A stretch of 64,000 bases of DNA from Datnioides undecimradiatus (Eukaryota > Chordata > Actinopteri > Lobotiformes > Datnioididae), in assembly GCA_008933995.1 (NCBI GenBank), contig WARS01000050.1, positions 5,210,574 through 5,274,573 of the forward strand. The letters are read 5' to 3'. Positions within the stretch are counted from its first letter, which is position 1. Each line of letters opens with the position of its first letter. Under the pieces are notes generated by a model. It had not been told where the DNA came from. It worked only from the letters and a program-made list of their open reading frames with translations, and searched no databases. Of this stretch, positions 24,847 to 35,411 are shown in pieces. The translations under genes and the position numbers were made by a program.

Positions 24847-25136
24847 CGCAGAGAAGGAGCAGGTCTGCAGTCTGAATCTTGGCGTCGCACAGACCCGAGA
24901 CGACGCTGTGGCCAAGCGCTGCGATACTGGGACTACATACATACCGCATCTTTCTCTCTATACAATAAGATCACTGACTGCACTCCAACGTCGGTCGAGA
25001 ACTTCTAAAACGAGGCGATTTCTGTTTCCCCTCCGTTGGATCCGGATAACCTCTGTGGCTCTCCATCAGCCGTCGGTCGCTCCTTTGAATCTCGGTCTCT
25101 CCTGACGAGTTTTAACGAGGATTATCGGCACCGCAA

Positions 25137-25199
25137 ATGTTGTTATTAAAGGGAGGTCAATTAAAGAGCAGGACAAATAAGTGCTGCGGGACACACTGA
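25137..25199 (+). other. Upstream ORF 1 in probable csmd2 5' leader
   Basis: ATG followed by 19 sense codons and TGA, about 430 bases before the csmd2 start. It matters only if transcription starts upstream of it, which is not known. Confidence 0.35.
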
Positions 25200-25249
25200 A
25201 GGAGGGATCTCCTGTTTTCTTGACGTGCGTCTGGTAATATTTATTGCCT

Positions 25250-25312
25250 ATGTGGAGCGGACGAGGGATTTTTCGTGATTTTTTTCTTTACGCGTGCGGG
25301 ATAGATCAGTGA
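25250..25312 (+). other. Upstream ORF 2 in probable csmd2 5' leader
   Basis: ATG TGG AGC ... CAG TGA, 20 codons plus stop, not overlapping the main frame. Conditional on the leader including this position. Confidence 0.35.
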
Positions 25313-25425
25313 CCACTTGAATCACATCTCCCCCCCTTTGGTTTGTCTTCCCTCCTCCCCCCCCCCCCCCTTTAGGTGTGAAATCTATCTTCTCAGACAC
25401 AGACTCTGAACCCCTCGGTGCCCGC

Positions 25426-25503
25426 ATGACATGGTTCAGTCCAGCTGCGAGATCCGAGCCTCCTCCATGCATTGGGATTTTTCTCAGCGCCGACACCGAG
25501 TGA
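25426..25503 (+). other. Upstream ORF 3 in probable csmd2 5' leader
   Basis: ATG ACA TGG ... GAG TGA, 25 codons plus stop, ending 62 bases before the csmd2 ATG. The start context is weak (C at -3), so leaky scanning or reinitiation is expected. Confidence 0.4.
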
Positions 25504-25565
25504 ATCTCCCTTTTTTGACCATCTGAGAACTATCGCGCCTGCCAGACCAGAGAAACAGCCCTGCC

Positions 25566-25740
25566 ATGACCGCCGCTTCAAATCGGGACGGAGCAACGGG
25601 ACTTGCGAGGAGACCGGAATGCGCATGCAGGAAAGGGGACGGAATACGGATTTTTGCTCTAATGAAGGCGGGAGTGCAGGCGCACCATTGGAGCCGGGTG
25701 CTGTTCTTATATATGGGGCTACTGGCCGCCTCAGTAAAGG
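25566..25740 (+). CDS. csmd2: CUB and Sushi multiple domains protein 2, exon 1 (signal peptide)
   Basis: First coding exon of csmd2, a giant type I transmembrane protein of neurons whose ectodomain is a chain of CUB and sushi domains; mammalian CSMD2 is linked to synapses. The ATG has a good context (gccATGa) and opens 58 codons. Residues 1-32 are hydrophilic with a Cys-x-Cys pair. Met33 starts a classical signal peptide whose hydrophobic core is VLFLYMGLLAAS. The leader layout, with a second Met after a Cys-bearing extension, resembles CSMD3 as I recall it. Thus either Met1 gives a long signal-anchor-like leader or Met33 is used. The exon ends at AAAGG|gtaagt in phase 1 and joins exon 2 to give Ala59. 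The name rests on CUB1 and on head-to-head synteny with C1orf94. Confidence 0.82.
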
Positions 25741-26218
25741 GTAAGTCCCCATCTGTGCAGCCGGAGACATGCAAAATGCAGCAGGCTTACCCCACTCCAC
25801 CGCCCACCCTCCCCGATCCCTGGCTGAATGCAAATCAGCATCAGGAACACGCACACGCACTCATCCTAAAGGCGCATTTAGGATCAACCGTGCTGCGATG
25901 TCGCTGTTCCGGCAGCCAAAGTTATTAATAGAGGAGAGGTGGCTGCTCGGGTGGCTATTTTGGTGACAGCGGCTCCTCAGGAATTGCAACTGAGCTTGTG
26001 TCTATCCTGCACTCTGTTGATGCGTTTCATTGCTGCTTTTTTGGAGGAGGAGATGGGTGGATTAAATGAGCTGTGGGGATGTTTAAATAAGCATCTTGTG
26101 GGGATGCTCGCTGCCTATAAGGGAGGCTTTCCAGGTAAAGACGGTCAGGCTGCGCGCTGCTGGCGTGAGGAAATGAGTTGAGGTGGTCAAGCAAGCATTA
26201 TTATGCTGTTCAGAGTCC

Positions 26219-26225
<7 letters not shown>

Positions 26226-26270
<45 letters not shown>

Positions 26271-26302
26271 CGCGTGAGTACGTGCGTGTGTGTGTGTGTG
26301 TG
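26226..26302 (+). repeat. TG/CG alternating tract
   Basis: (TG)n of about 37 bases passes into (CG)n of about 12 bases, then a second TG tract to 26302. Alternating purine-pyrimidine with a CG core is the strongest Z-DNA-forming pattern. Confidence 0.85.
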
Positions 26303-26769
26303 GAAGGGGTTGTTCTTCTTTCTGACTGTTACTTCTCAGTTTTCCTGCTCAGACCCCATCAGATCCTCCACTTGCCCAAGTGAACACCAGCGAACAACAT
26401 TTCTGTGTGCAGTTTCTCTCCCTCGCTTTCTGTCTGTGTGTCTCTGTATGTCTTCCCGTGTGCGTGCACGAGCGCGTGTGTATCGGAGAGGGGGGGGGGG
26501 TCTAATTAACTGACTCTGGGTTTTCTGTCCTTGATTAATTGCAAATGGAAATCTTGCAACCGGAGCTGGGCATTCAACAGATTATCATTACTATTAATTT
26601 ACTTTCGCGTCTTCGCAGCCTTAATGTGTTTTCTGAAAGAAGAGACTCAGTCACTGATCCACGAGGTTATTTTATTTTTTAAATTCCTTGTCCGCAGCCG
26701 TGGACATTCATCACGCAAAGCTTGTGGCATTATTTAGAGGCCAAGCTTTTCGGGGAAGAGCCGCAATGA

Positions 26770-26794
26770 TTTTTTTTTTTTTTTTTTTTTTTTT
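26770..26794 (+). repeat. T25 homopolymer
   Basis: Uninterrupted T run in csmd2 intron 1. Confidence 0.9.
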
Positions 26795-27469
26795 GGCAAA
26801 GAAAGCCAACCGTTTTATCACTGTCTTGGCTCCACCACCACAGAATGGGCACTATTTTTAGCAAAAGCCAAGAATACTGCCACGGCCACAATATGAATTT
26901 GACAGTGAGTCATGGCTCCGCGTTCGCCCACTCATACCTTTGCTTGGACAGCACATAATACCACGAGTGAGTGGAAACTGGGCACATTTTCAGCATCGCC
27001 AGAGCGCATGTAGGCCGTGTCGTCTCATACTGTACAAGTGTGCCTTCGGCTCGAGCATCAGGGGTTTTTTACAGAAAACGTCAGCCCCGTCACGTCTCCC
27101 ACCAGATAACTCCCACTTTTTATGCTCAAACTTGTGTCATGATGAACCGCACAGCTGTTTTTTTTTTTTCTTTTTTTTAAGTGAGACGTAGGTTTATCAC
27201 ACTCAGCTCAGTCCCAGTCATACTGACAAATCTCCCTCGTCTTCCCCGCGGAGTAAATCTCATTGCGGTTATATTCGTGGGAGGCTCCTTGCTTTATTTG
27301 CGTCCGGGGAGCTGTTTTATTGCCCACTCTCTTGCCGTTCGAGACTACTTTTGGAGCCAGTGAAGCGACTCTAACTTATTGCACATATTTACGAAGAGCA
27401 GGAGAGGTCCGACTATCTATCTGCCTCCCTGTTAACAACCTTTACTTTAAGCGGTGTCACTAAATATGT

Positions 27470-28220
27470 CTGAATATCCCACGCCGGCGTTGAGGTGGTC
27501 CGGCGCGTCCCTCGGTGCTGCAGCCACCAGCAATTGCCCCATCCTCCCATTGAGCGGCACCAGAGCCTCACACTACGCTGAGAGGCGGAGCGGAGGAGGG
27601 GGGGGGGGAGCGAGGACCCGGGGTTCTATGCTGTCTCCAACCAAAGCAACGAGTTGCCAATTAAAAACCAACCGAGGCTGATGCGCGTGTGATGTTACAT
27701 GTTGGTCAACTGAAAAGGCCCGGCCACGTTTGATCACGCGTAATAGCGCCTCAATACCGCTTTCATTTGTCAACCACTCTCTCTTTAAACAAGTTTGAGC
27801 CTCCTGTTGTAAGCATATTATCGTTCCCAAGAGCCACCCTGACAAAGATAGAGATGTGTGAGGTGTTTTTTTTTTCCACAAAGAGTCTATTGAAGAGAGC
27901 AGCGCGCTCTCTCCGTGGGATCAAAACCAGCTGTCCCCGTGGACTCGTCGCTCAATAAGAGGTAATCAACCTCTATTCATTTAAACGCACAGAGGGGAGA
28001 ACGCAAAGGCCAGGAGGAGATAGGAAGAAGGAGGCACATCGGGGATGACGCGTCTGGCCTATCTGGTGCGTGTTCTCGGCTCTCCTCTGCAGCTCCGCCG
28101 CTGTTAGATCATTCGTCAGCGGCGCACGAAACGGTCGCTCAGCATGTCCATTTACACGCAAGATCACGCACCGTCGGCCTCTCCTCTCAACCAACGCTCT
28201 CCTTTATAAAAAGGCAGCGC
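27470..28220. promoter_or_regulatory. CpG-rich block in csmd2 intron 1
   Basis: By eye this stretch has many more CpGs than the AT-rich sequence on either side, with clusters such as CCGGCGCGTCC and AGCGGCGCACGAAACGGTCG. It includes a G-rich run (about 27590-27610) able to form a quadruplex. It could be an intronic CpG island or alternative promoter; no first exon is evident. Confidence 0.4.
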
Positions 28221-28721
28221 GTTGTGCTCATGATGCAACTTGCAGTAATGTTATGAGGACTGGAGGGCGTGATGCCCCTTTCCTTTTTATCTTTTTCACT
28301 TCATGACATTTGCTGCTATTCGCGCAGTCATGAGGCTCCCGAAGAAAGAGAAAGTTAGCGTGTGTGTACGTGTGCAGGAGTCTAGAGGGTAAGAAGTGCG
28401 TGTAACTCACGGGGAGGGATAGAAAAAAGTCGGGTTTTTTTGAAGGTCCACAAATCAAAAATGACAAAATCCAACACGAACATTTTCATTTTGAAGATCC
28501 TCAGGGATGCAAAAAGGCCACAGACCTCTGATTGATGCAATTTTAATTGGGAGCACTTATTTGGAAACACTGCTGCTGATGATTTAGTACTGACTTACCT
28601 CATGTCTGAGAGTGGATTTACTCCCTGACTGGACTTACATTGTTGGCTTTTGTTATTTATATCTTAACAGATGTACTCATAATCCCCCTGTGACTCTCAG
28701 ACACTCACTGTATGCTGACAT

Positions 28722-28742
28722 TTCAGCACCAGGGACAGCGAC
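28722..28742 (+). promoter_or_regulatory. RE1/NRSE site (REST/NRSF binding), canonical
   Basis: The left half TTCAGCACC is followed by a two-base spacer AG and the right half GGACAGC, in the exact canonical RE1 arrangement; 19 of 21 positions agree with the consensus as I know it. REST binds RE1 to silence neuronal genes outside neurons. It sits 3 kb into csmd2 intron 1, the usual kind of place for an RE1 in a neuronal gene. Confidence 0.8.
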
Positions 28743-28778
28743 GGACGCTGCTGACTTTGCCTCTCAGCTGAAGTTCTC

Positions 28779-28799
28779 TTCAGCACCACGAACAGTTTC
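28779..28799 (+). promoter_or_regulatory. Second, weaker RE1-like site
   Basis: The left half TTCAGCACC is perfect, the spacer is AC, and the right half is GAACAGT (one mismatch in the core GGACAG). It has the same orientation as the first site, 57 bases downstream. Confidence 0.55.
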
Positions 28800-29028
28800 C
28801 CCAGCCAACAGCCTCAGCCACAGCTGCTCCTCAGCAGAGAGCTAGCTGGCTCTATACGCTGGGACTTCTCCAATGTTTTCATGGCTTTGAACCCTCAATT
28901 AGACACAGACTTCAGACCCTTATTTGGCAAGATCATATCACGAGGTTCCTGCTGTTGGCTTCATACCGAATTTAGTAGCTGCTCTACATTTAAGCCATTG
29001 TGAGAGTCAGACTCATTAACGTTGTATG

Positions 29029-29301
29029 TAGAGCTGAGATGATTAGTCGACTGGAGGAATATGAATCAGCGATCTGTCATTTTTAAAAACAAAAATACCA
29101 AAAGTGACCCAGTTAAAGCTTCTTAGATGTGAGGATTTGCTGCTTTTCTGCGACAAAACATAAAACATATTACAACACTGGATTGCTGGTTGGCCTAAAC
29201 AAGCAACCTGCAGCTGTAACTTGCATTTTCAACCTGTTTGTGGCAATCACTGAGAAAATAGTCGGCAGCTTGACTGATTATTATCGGCGGTTTCAGCCCT
29301 A
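29029..29301 (+). mobile_element. hAT-type MITE-like repeat with terminal inverted repeats
   Basis: The element begins TAGAGCTGAGATGATTAG and ends in TTTCAGCCCTA, imperfect inverted ends of the TAGGGCTGAAA type. Inside are the words GTGAGGATTTGCTGCTTTTCT and GAGAAAATAGTCGGCAG, which I recognise from an abundant fish repeat with these ends. It is flanked on both sides by GTATG, a possible remnant of the target duplication. No coding capacity. Confidence 0.65.
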
Positions 29302-32144
29302 GTATGTATTTTATATCATTCCCATTCTTTCAGCGTACTGCTTAGGATCTGTGTAGATCCCAGACCACCATCAAAGAGGCACTTTGTTGCCTATTTGAAA
29401 AGATATATGTGGACGCTAAACTAGAGCTGGTCCTGTGAACGCACTTGATCACGTGGATAAAAGAGTTGCAGCGGCTCCCCGTTAGTCCAACTAACTTAGC
29501 AAACGGAGAGTCCCAAGTGTTTCATGTTTCCCATATGTGCTTTTAGGATGAGTATATGAGGATCTGACTTCCCTTTTGTTCCTTACATCTCTCCCACCTG
29601 TCTGCCTGCTCCTCTCAATCTCAAACCCTCCACTACCTGCACGCTCTGTTGCTTCCCATCTCCCATCTGCTCCCTACATTCAGCGTTGAGCAATAAAGGA
29701 TGGAATGGGAGCTGAGAAACAGATGACATTATCTATTTACTCAAAACAGAGAAATGCCTGGAATGCAAAGTAGATGCGGATTGTTACTTTCTCCTGCTCG
29801 TGCAAAGGAGAGACAGAGCGCTGGCGCCGTGGAGTGGGGGCTAGAGAGCGAGCGGCGGTGGAGATAAAGATGGAGATCGTAAAGAGGTGGTGCAGGGAAA
29901 GGGGAGAAAACGGCAGGAGGGAATCCACTGCGAGGGGAAATAAGAGGCAGAGAGGGAGACGGCTGCTGGAGTGGAGGGGTGATAAGCTCGGACCAGCTGA
30001 GAGATAATCCGGCCTCTGTGTTTCTGTGCCTTTTGAGTGATTTCCCTCTCCTTAGTAAATGATGTATTTGGAGGGTTCATTTTCTTATCAGGCATCAAGC
30101 AGACTCCTATTTCAACAACTAACAGCGTTTAAGTAAGTGGGCACGTGTGTGTGTGTGTGTGGATATCTCTGTGAGTTGCCGCCACCACCACCCCCATTCA
30201 CTCTAGGATGATTAGACTAAAGTGTTGACAAGCAGGTCATTAGCTAACTCAAAGAGGGCCACTGAGAGACGGGACATGTGTGTGCATGTGTGTTTGTGTG
30301 TGTGTGTGTGTCTGTGAGCGTGTGCGCATGTGAGCACGTGCTCAGCTTTCAAATGATGCAAATGCTTCGTCCTCGTGAGCACCCTCATTTCCCCGCCCAC
30401 CTGCTGATGTGTCATCCCGCTCCTCTCTCCGCTCTCCGTGTCTCCCCCTTGTGCACCTTCTCCTCCTATCCTCCCACTGCCTCACCCCTTCCCTTCCTCC
30501 GTCCTCCTCTCTGGTGATTCACACTGTCATCGGTCTCCAGATGGCCAGAGCTCTGTCACTGTGCTTCGTCACACTGATCACAGCCGCACAGTGACTCACG
30601 CGTGCACACACACACACACACACACACACACTTACTCACTGATTCATGCACACTTGCAGAACCCCCACCTAACAAAAATTACTAAATGCATTCATGTAGC
30701 CATTCAGCAGCATCCACAGCTTCACACACACACACACACACACAAAGTGGACCTTATGAACTTATATCCAGATTCACTTTTGCAGAATATCTTAATTAAA
30801 GTGGCCCTCAGTGAGCTGATGAGGAACGTCCAATTCATTTCCAGCACAATTCAATCGCTTCCCCAGCTATTTCATCTATTAAACACTTAAATACGGCATC
30901 TCAAGCGGTCTTACGGCATGGCCACAGCAAAATACTTTGCCTTCACTAAATATGACGCATACACACTCAAACCGAGGGATTTGTATACCTGGGGGCTCTG
31001 GTTGTAAAGTCAATAGTTCAAATCTGACACAAACAAAGAACAACCTGTCGGGGAAACAAATGAGAAATGCTCGTTTCCTGTAAATAGAACTCTCGGCATG
31101 TCCCTGAGCACGGCGTTAAATTAATAAATGTATATTTTGGCTGCTTTATTTGTCGAGGGGATTCAAATCGAGCGCTATGGCTCTATTCTGGCAGTGATTA
31201 TGCTTCACATTCATAACATATTCCCGTGAGCTTTTCCGTTTCACTACAGTCTTCTGCTGCTAGCATTTGAGCGGCTGAGGTTTGTTACAGACATTGGCTG
31301 CTGGATGGAGAGGGGTTTAGAATGATTCTAGAGAATGAAGTGGTTCTCGTTTCAGTTTCCCTACATTTCTAACCAGTGGAAGACAGTGGAACAGCTTGGT
31401 TGTACTGGGCAGCACCCAGATGTGAATATGTGCAACTACCGTAAGACGCGCAAACTGCTGCGAGGCGAGACGTGTCAGGGAAAGAACATATGTGCTCAGT
31501 CAGTCTTCCTCGGATAACTACAGGTGGAAATAAATGGGAAAGGAGACGGAGCTCACGTGAGCTGTCTGAGCCGTGTGCGGCAGCTAAGCTACAACGGAGG
31601 AGTCTCAATCTTGATTCCGATTTTCGTCTTCCTGTTATTATCAGACATGGGAATTTGCTCCTCGCTCCTGCAAATCCCCACAAAGTGAGAGACAGATGTA
31701 GATGCCCTGTCTGTCTTGTATGGACCCAAAGCTCAGGCGGGGGGTTCTTTAGCTTCGTGATTTACACTGTTCTTATCGGATATCAGTGATCCCAGAGATT
31801 GAAGATTAGATCCCGGGCGCGAGGTATCTTGTCCTTGTCCTTGTCTTTTTCCCATTCCTGTACCGCGCCTTTCTTTATTCAACGTATAGGCAATCTGTCA
31901 GCGGTCTTTTTCTGGGAAAGAAGCAGAGTCATCACGTGTGAGAGTCAGTGAGTGTGTGTGTGTGTGTGTCTTTGTCTTGTAAACTCCATTTTGAGTTTAG
32001 GATTTTACCGCAGACTGACTGCCATTCATACCTTTCGAGGCTCAATTTAAAATAATAATTTCAATTTCTATTTTAAACGCGCTTATCCAGACACTGACAT
32101 ATTCTCTTTTGCAGTGAGGTGTAGCTATTGCGTTTTGTTTCTTT

Positions 32145-32455
32145 AAAGCAATAGTTCGATATTCTGGGACATACATTTATTTGCTTTCTTGCCAAGAGTT
32201 AGCCGAGAGGATTGATACCACTGTCATCACTGTGTGGCGAATATAAAGCTACAGCTAGCTGCTACTTAGCTAAGCTTGGCGTAAAGACTGGAAAGAGGGG
32301 GGAAACAGCTAGCTTGGCTCTGTCCAAAGGGAGCAAAATCCACCCACCAGCACATCTAAATATCACTAATTAGCATTTTCTATCTCATTACTGAATTCAG
32401 TATAAAACCTGCAGTGTAAAAAGGTTTTATGTGGACTGGGTTTTTTTGGCAGGAA
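32145..32455 (+). mobile_element. Fish foldback repeat, left arm and centre
   Basis: Same family as the copy at 16.5 kb and better preserved: it runs from the TTCGATATTCTGGGA-type start through TTGCTTTCTTGCCAAGAGTT and TAAAGACTGGAAAGAGG to GGCTCTGTCCAAAGGGAGC, then the centre. The right arm is missing or too diverged to see. Confidence 0.65.
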
Positions 32456-33109
32456 TAAGAACTTCCGTCATTCTTAACACCTACCACAACAAAAAAATAT
32501 TGATTATCTCAACCAAATCTGGACAGGAGAGCCAAAAGGTTTATTCCCCTCAATGTTTTACGAGTCCAAATGTTGTTTTTTTTGTGACCATGATGTTGCC
32601 AGGCGAAAGTGTCCGCTGACAGTTAATCACCCTCAAAGCGTCGGATGTCCGGATCCATTTAACCTGTTACAGTTGCGGCAGTTGTCAGCTGGCTCGCGTT
32701 ACGTGTTTCACGGCCACGCAGAAAATAAATTCCTAGTGAGTGGAAATGAGGGGAAAGCGTCCCCTGACGTCTCTGCCTGAAATGGACAGATTTACCCGTC
32801 GAGTAATGAAGAAGTACTGTGTCGTAGAAGGGGATTTCTTAAATGTGGGACATCTGTTATCTTGGTTTTAAGCTAAATTTATAAAGCCTGGTGCTTTACT
32901 AATGATATACAGAGACACTGTGGCAATAATAACTATTATTATTAATCATTATTTAACCTTGTGTCTGAAATACATAAGAAAAATGGTTTAATGTTGTAGT
33001 CTACACTATTATTGATGTGGTTACCAAGTGCACACTGTCAATTAAGACGTTCCTCATATAATCCAGAGTTCAATGTTCGGTAATTTGTTCGGTTGGCCTG
33101 TGTACAAGG

Positions 33110-33300
33110 CATCTGCGACGTGTCTCTCAGTTTTAGGAGAGGTCTCCCCTTCTGTGTCGCTCCTGATGAGGTTTCTTTCAGTTTTTGACCTGCTAAGGGG
33201 TTAGAGGGTGGCTGCTGTCCAGATTGCAAATCCCCCTCGAGGCAAATTTGTAATATCTGTCCATGTAAGCAACACTGAATTGACTCGAAGCTGTCAGCAG
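33110..33300 (+). repeat. Decayed copy of a common teleost repeat tail
   Basis: Contains TTTTAGGAGAGGTCTCCCCT, CCTGATGAGGTTTCTTTCAG and CCCCCTCGAGGCAAATTTGT in order, as in a repeat tail found throughout fish genomes. The family name is not certain. The minus-strand frame across it is not a gene. Confidence 0.6.
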
Positions 33301-34013
33301 TGTGGGGAAGCATCACGCAGAGGCAGAGTCAAGATCTCGGTCCATTTGCAATAAAATCTCATCCATTTGAAAGTGAAGCACGCAGCCCATTAATTATGAC
33401 TGTGGTCGTCAGCTGACACTCGAACCTTCCTGGGGGGCAGTTAGGCCCCTGAGTTGAAAGGTGAAAGTGTACCACAGTAAGCTGAAGCGAGGCTGATTGA
33501 TCATCCGCTGCTCGTCCATCTCTCAGTGATAGACGAAATCATCCTGCTGGGACGGTCATGACCTGACCCTCGGATCAGTGCTTCCTCTTGGGTTTAATAT
33601 ACAATCCTCAGAGGGGATCAAATGTCCATGAATGCCCACTCACTAACACACACATAGATCAACATGCTTAGCCGTCTCATTCATTTAACACATCCATAAT
33701 TGCATTACGCCACTTCTTGCTGATGCCATTGATTGGTTAGGTTCTAGGAAGTGGAGTTTTCACTAATTTCTGGTGTAGTTAAAGTGCAAATGCACAGCAG
33801 GACGAGTCCAAGGCAGGCTCCTCAGCATAGGTTCAGTCTAACATAACTCAAAGAGCCCAGCTGTCACATGTGAACAGAATGAAAATGAGGTGATAATTGA
33901 CTTTCACTGTTTCGCACATTAGTGTCGCACATAATTGTGCTTTTTTTCCTCAGAAGTACTAGAGAGACTGGAGGAGAAAAGTGAAATGATTTGAGGCATG
34001 TATGTGTGCACGA

Positions 34014-34038
34014 GTGTGTGTGTGTGTGTGTGTGTGTG
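34014..34038 (+). repeat. TG microsatellite
   Basis: Perfect dinucleotide run of about 25 bases. Confidence 0.85.
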
Positions 34039-35375
34039 GCTCTGTGTGTACGTTTGGATGCACTGTGCTGTATGTGCATGCCTGTGTGGTGGTGTTTGTA
34101 CGTGTGAGATGAAGTGTTAAGGCGGACTCAAACAATAATAAATAATTGAGGATACGGATTTGTCTTCGTGTGTTCTCCCGTTTTTCTTGTTGTCATGGGA
34201 ACAACATACAGCTTCTGTGACAGGAGCAGTGGATGAGGCCGTTTGAACTGCACATCTATCTCTCAGTGTCTTTTCATCTCATTTTTTTTTTTTTTCACAT
34301 CAATGTGTAGCCAAGCTGAGAAGTTAGAGAAGTAGGTTCCCAAACGAAAACAGATATGGATTTCAGTCTAATATGGGCTAACAAGACACTTAAAAACACA
34401 ACACTTTAATAAGTAAAGCACAGCAGGCTAAAGGGAAGTGAATGTGCAGTTATCACCAGGGTGCCCGGAGGAGGGAAGCAGCACTCATTCAGCAGGCACT
34501 GAAATCTACATCAGAAATGCCCTATAAAAAAAAAGGAAAACTCCGCTTTTGACAGAAAACGCTCCTACGTAAAATTGCAGGATTGAAGCCAGTTTAAACG
34601 TGTCCGTCTGCTGAAACACAATAAAAACCCAAAGGAAACAGGGAGTAAAAACAAGCACCTAAATTAAGGACAGCAATGTCACTATTCGATAAAAGACAGC
34701 GAGATATTATGAGGAAAAACCCTGTCCTACAGCGTGGATAGACGCAACGTTGTCTGAAGCCCCGTGCAGTCGTTCAGTGCACGACTCGCAGATGTTTCAG
34801 TCGGTTTATCATTTTTGCAGCGCCAGCTCCAGTGTTCTCGAACGCTGCATCAAAGCAGGCACATGAGATGCCGCATATTGTATGAACATAAACACGGGCA
34901 AAGTTAAGAATTCTGATAACGATTAAACTACCTTTCACCAGCCCCATGACATGTCCGTGTCCATAACAGGGCCACGTTCAGAAGCTCCATCGCGAATAAG
35001 AAACACACCGACAAACACACATGCATTTCTCCAGGCGTCGAGCCTCACCGTGTTTGGTGTGGGAGGCCCATTTGTATCAGAGCTGAATAAACCCCCCACA
35101 CAAAGACAGGGGTCTTTCTGAAAGGGAAGAACATCAACCGTAACATGCCTTTGACTCTGAATGGGCTATTTTCTATTGATTAGCTTGAAGCCTTGGTGCG
35201 TGGGTTACTGAGGAGCTGTGTTGTTCGCACCAACTTACCAAAGGGCTATTTAAAAGTATTGAGGAAAATAACACGACGAAGAATGCGCAGACAACAGTAT
35301 CTCTGTCAAATCAGTGTTTGAGCTAAAATGCTTGTGTAGTTTTAGGGTGAAATTGGGTGAAAGTGTGTGGGTGGC

Positions 35376-35411
35376 TTTTTTTTTTTTTTTTTTTTTTTGG
35401 GGGGGGGGGGG
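35376..35411 (+). repeat. T23 run joined to G13 run
   Basis: A pure T run directly followed by a pure G run, broken only after 13 G. Confidence 0.9.

Larger units (their letters stand above)
23832..25565. promoter_or_regulatory. Divergent promoter region between C1orf94-like gene and csmd2
   Basis: The only sequence between the two start codons, which face away from each other about 1.7 kb apart. It holds an RFX X-box-like site near the C1orf94 end, a TTA/TTG triplet tract (24580-24640), a GA tract (24777-24846), and then CpG-richer sequence from about 24,840 to 25,560 that is the likely csmd2 5' untranslated region. I saw no clear TATA box for either gene, so the transcription starts cannot be placed. 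Confidence 0.6.

Noticed and set aside
25393-25860. Minus-strand frame of 155 codons over csmd2 exon 1
   Set aside because: Antisense shadow in GC-rich sequence; no family resemblance and it crosses the csmd2 exon-intron border.
30438-30890. Plus frame of 150 codons with His-Thr repeats
   Set aside because: It is the translation of CA microsatellites.
30980-31030. Possible tRNA-derived B box (AGTTCAAATC)
   Set aside because: No A box at the right spacing and no cloverleaf; single B-box matches are common.
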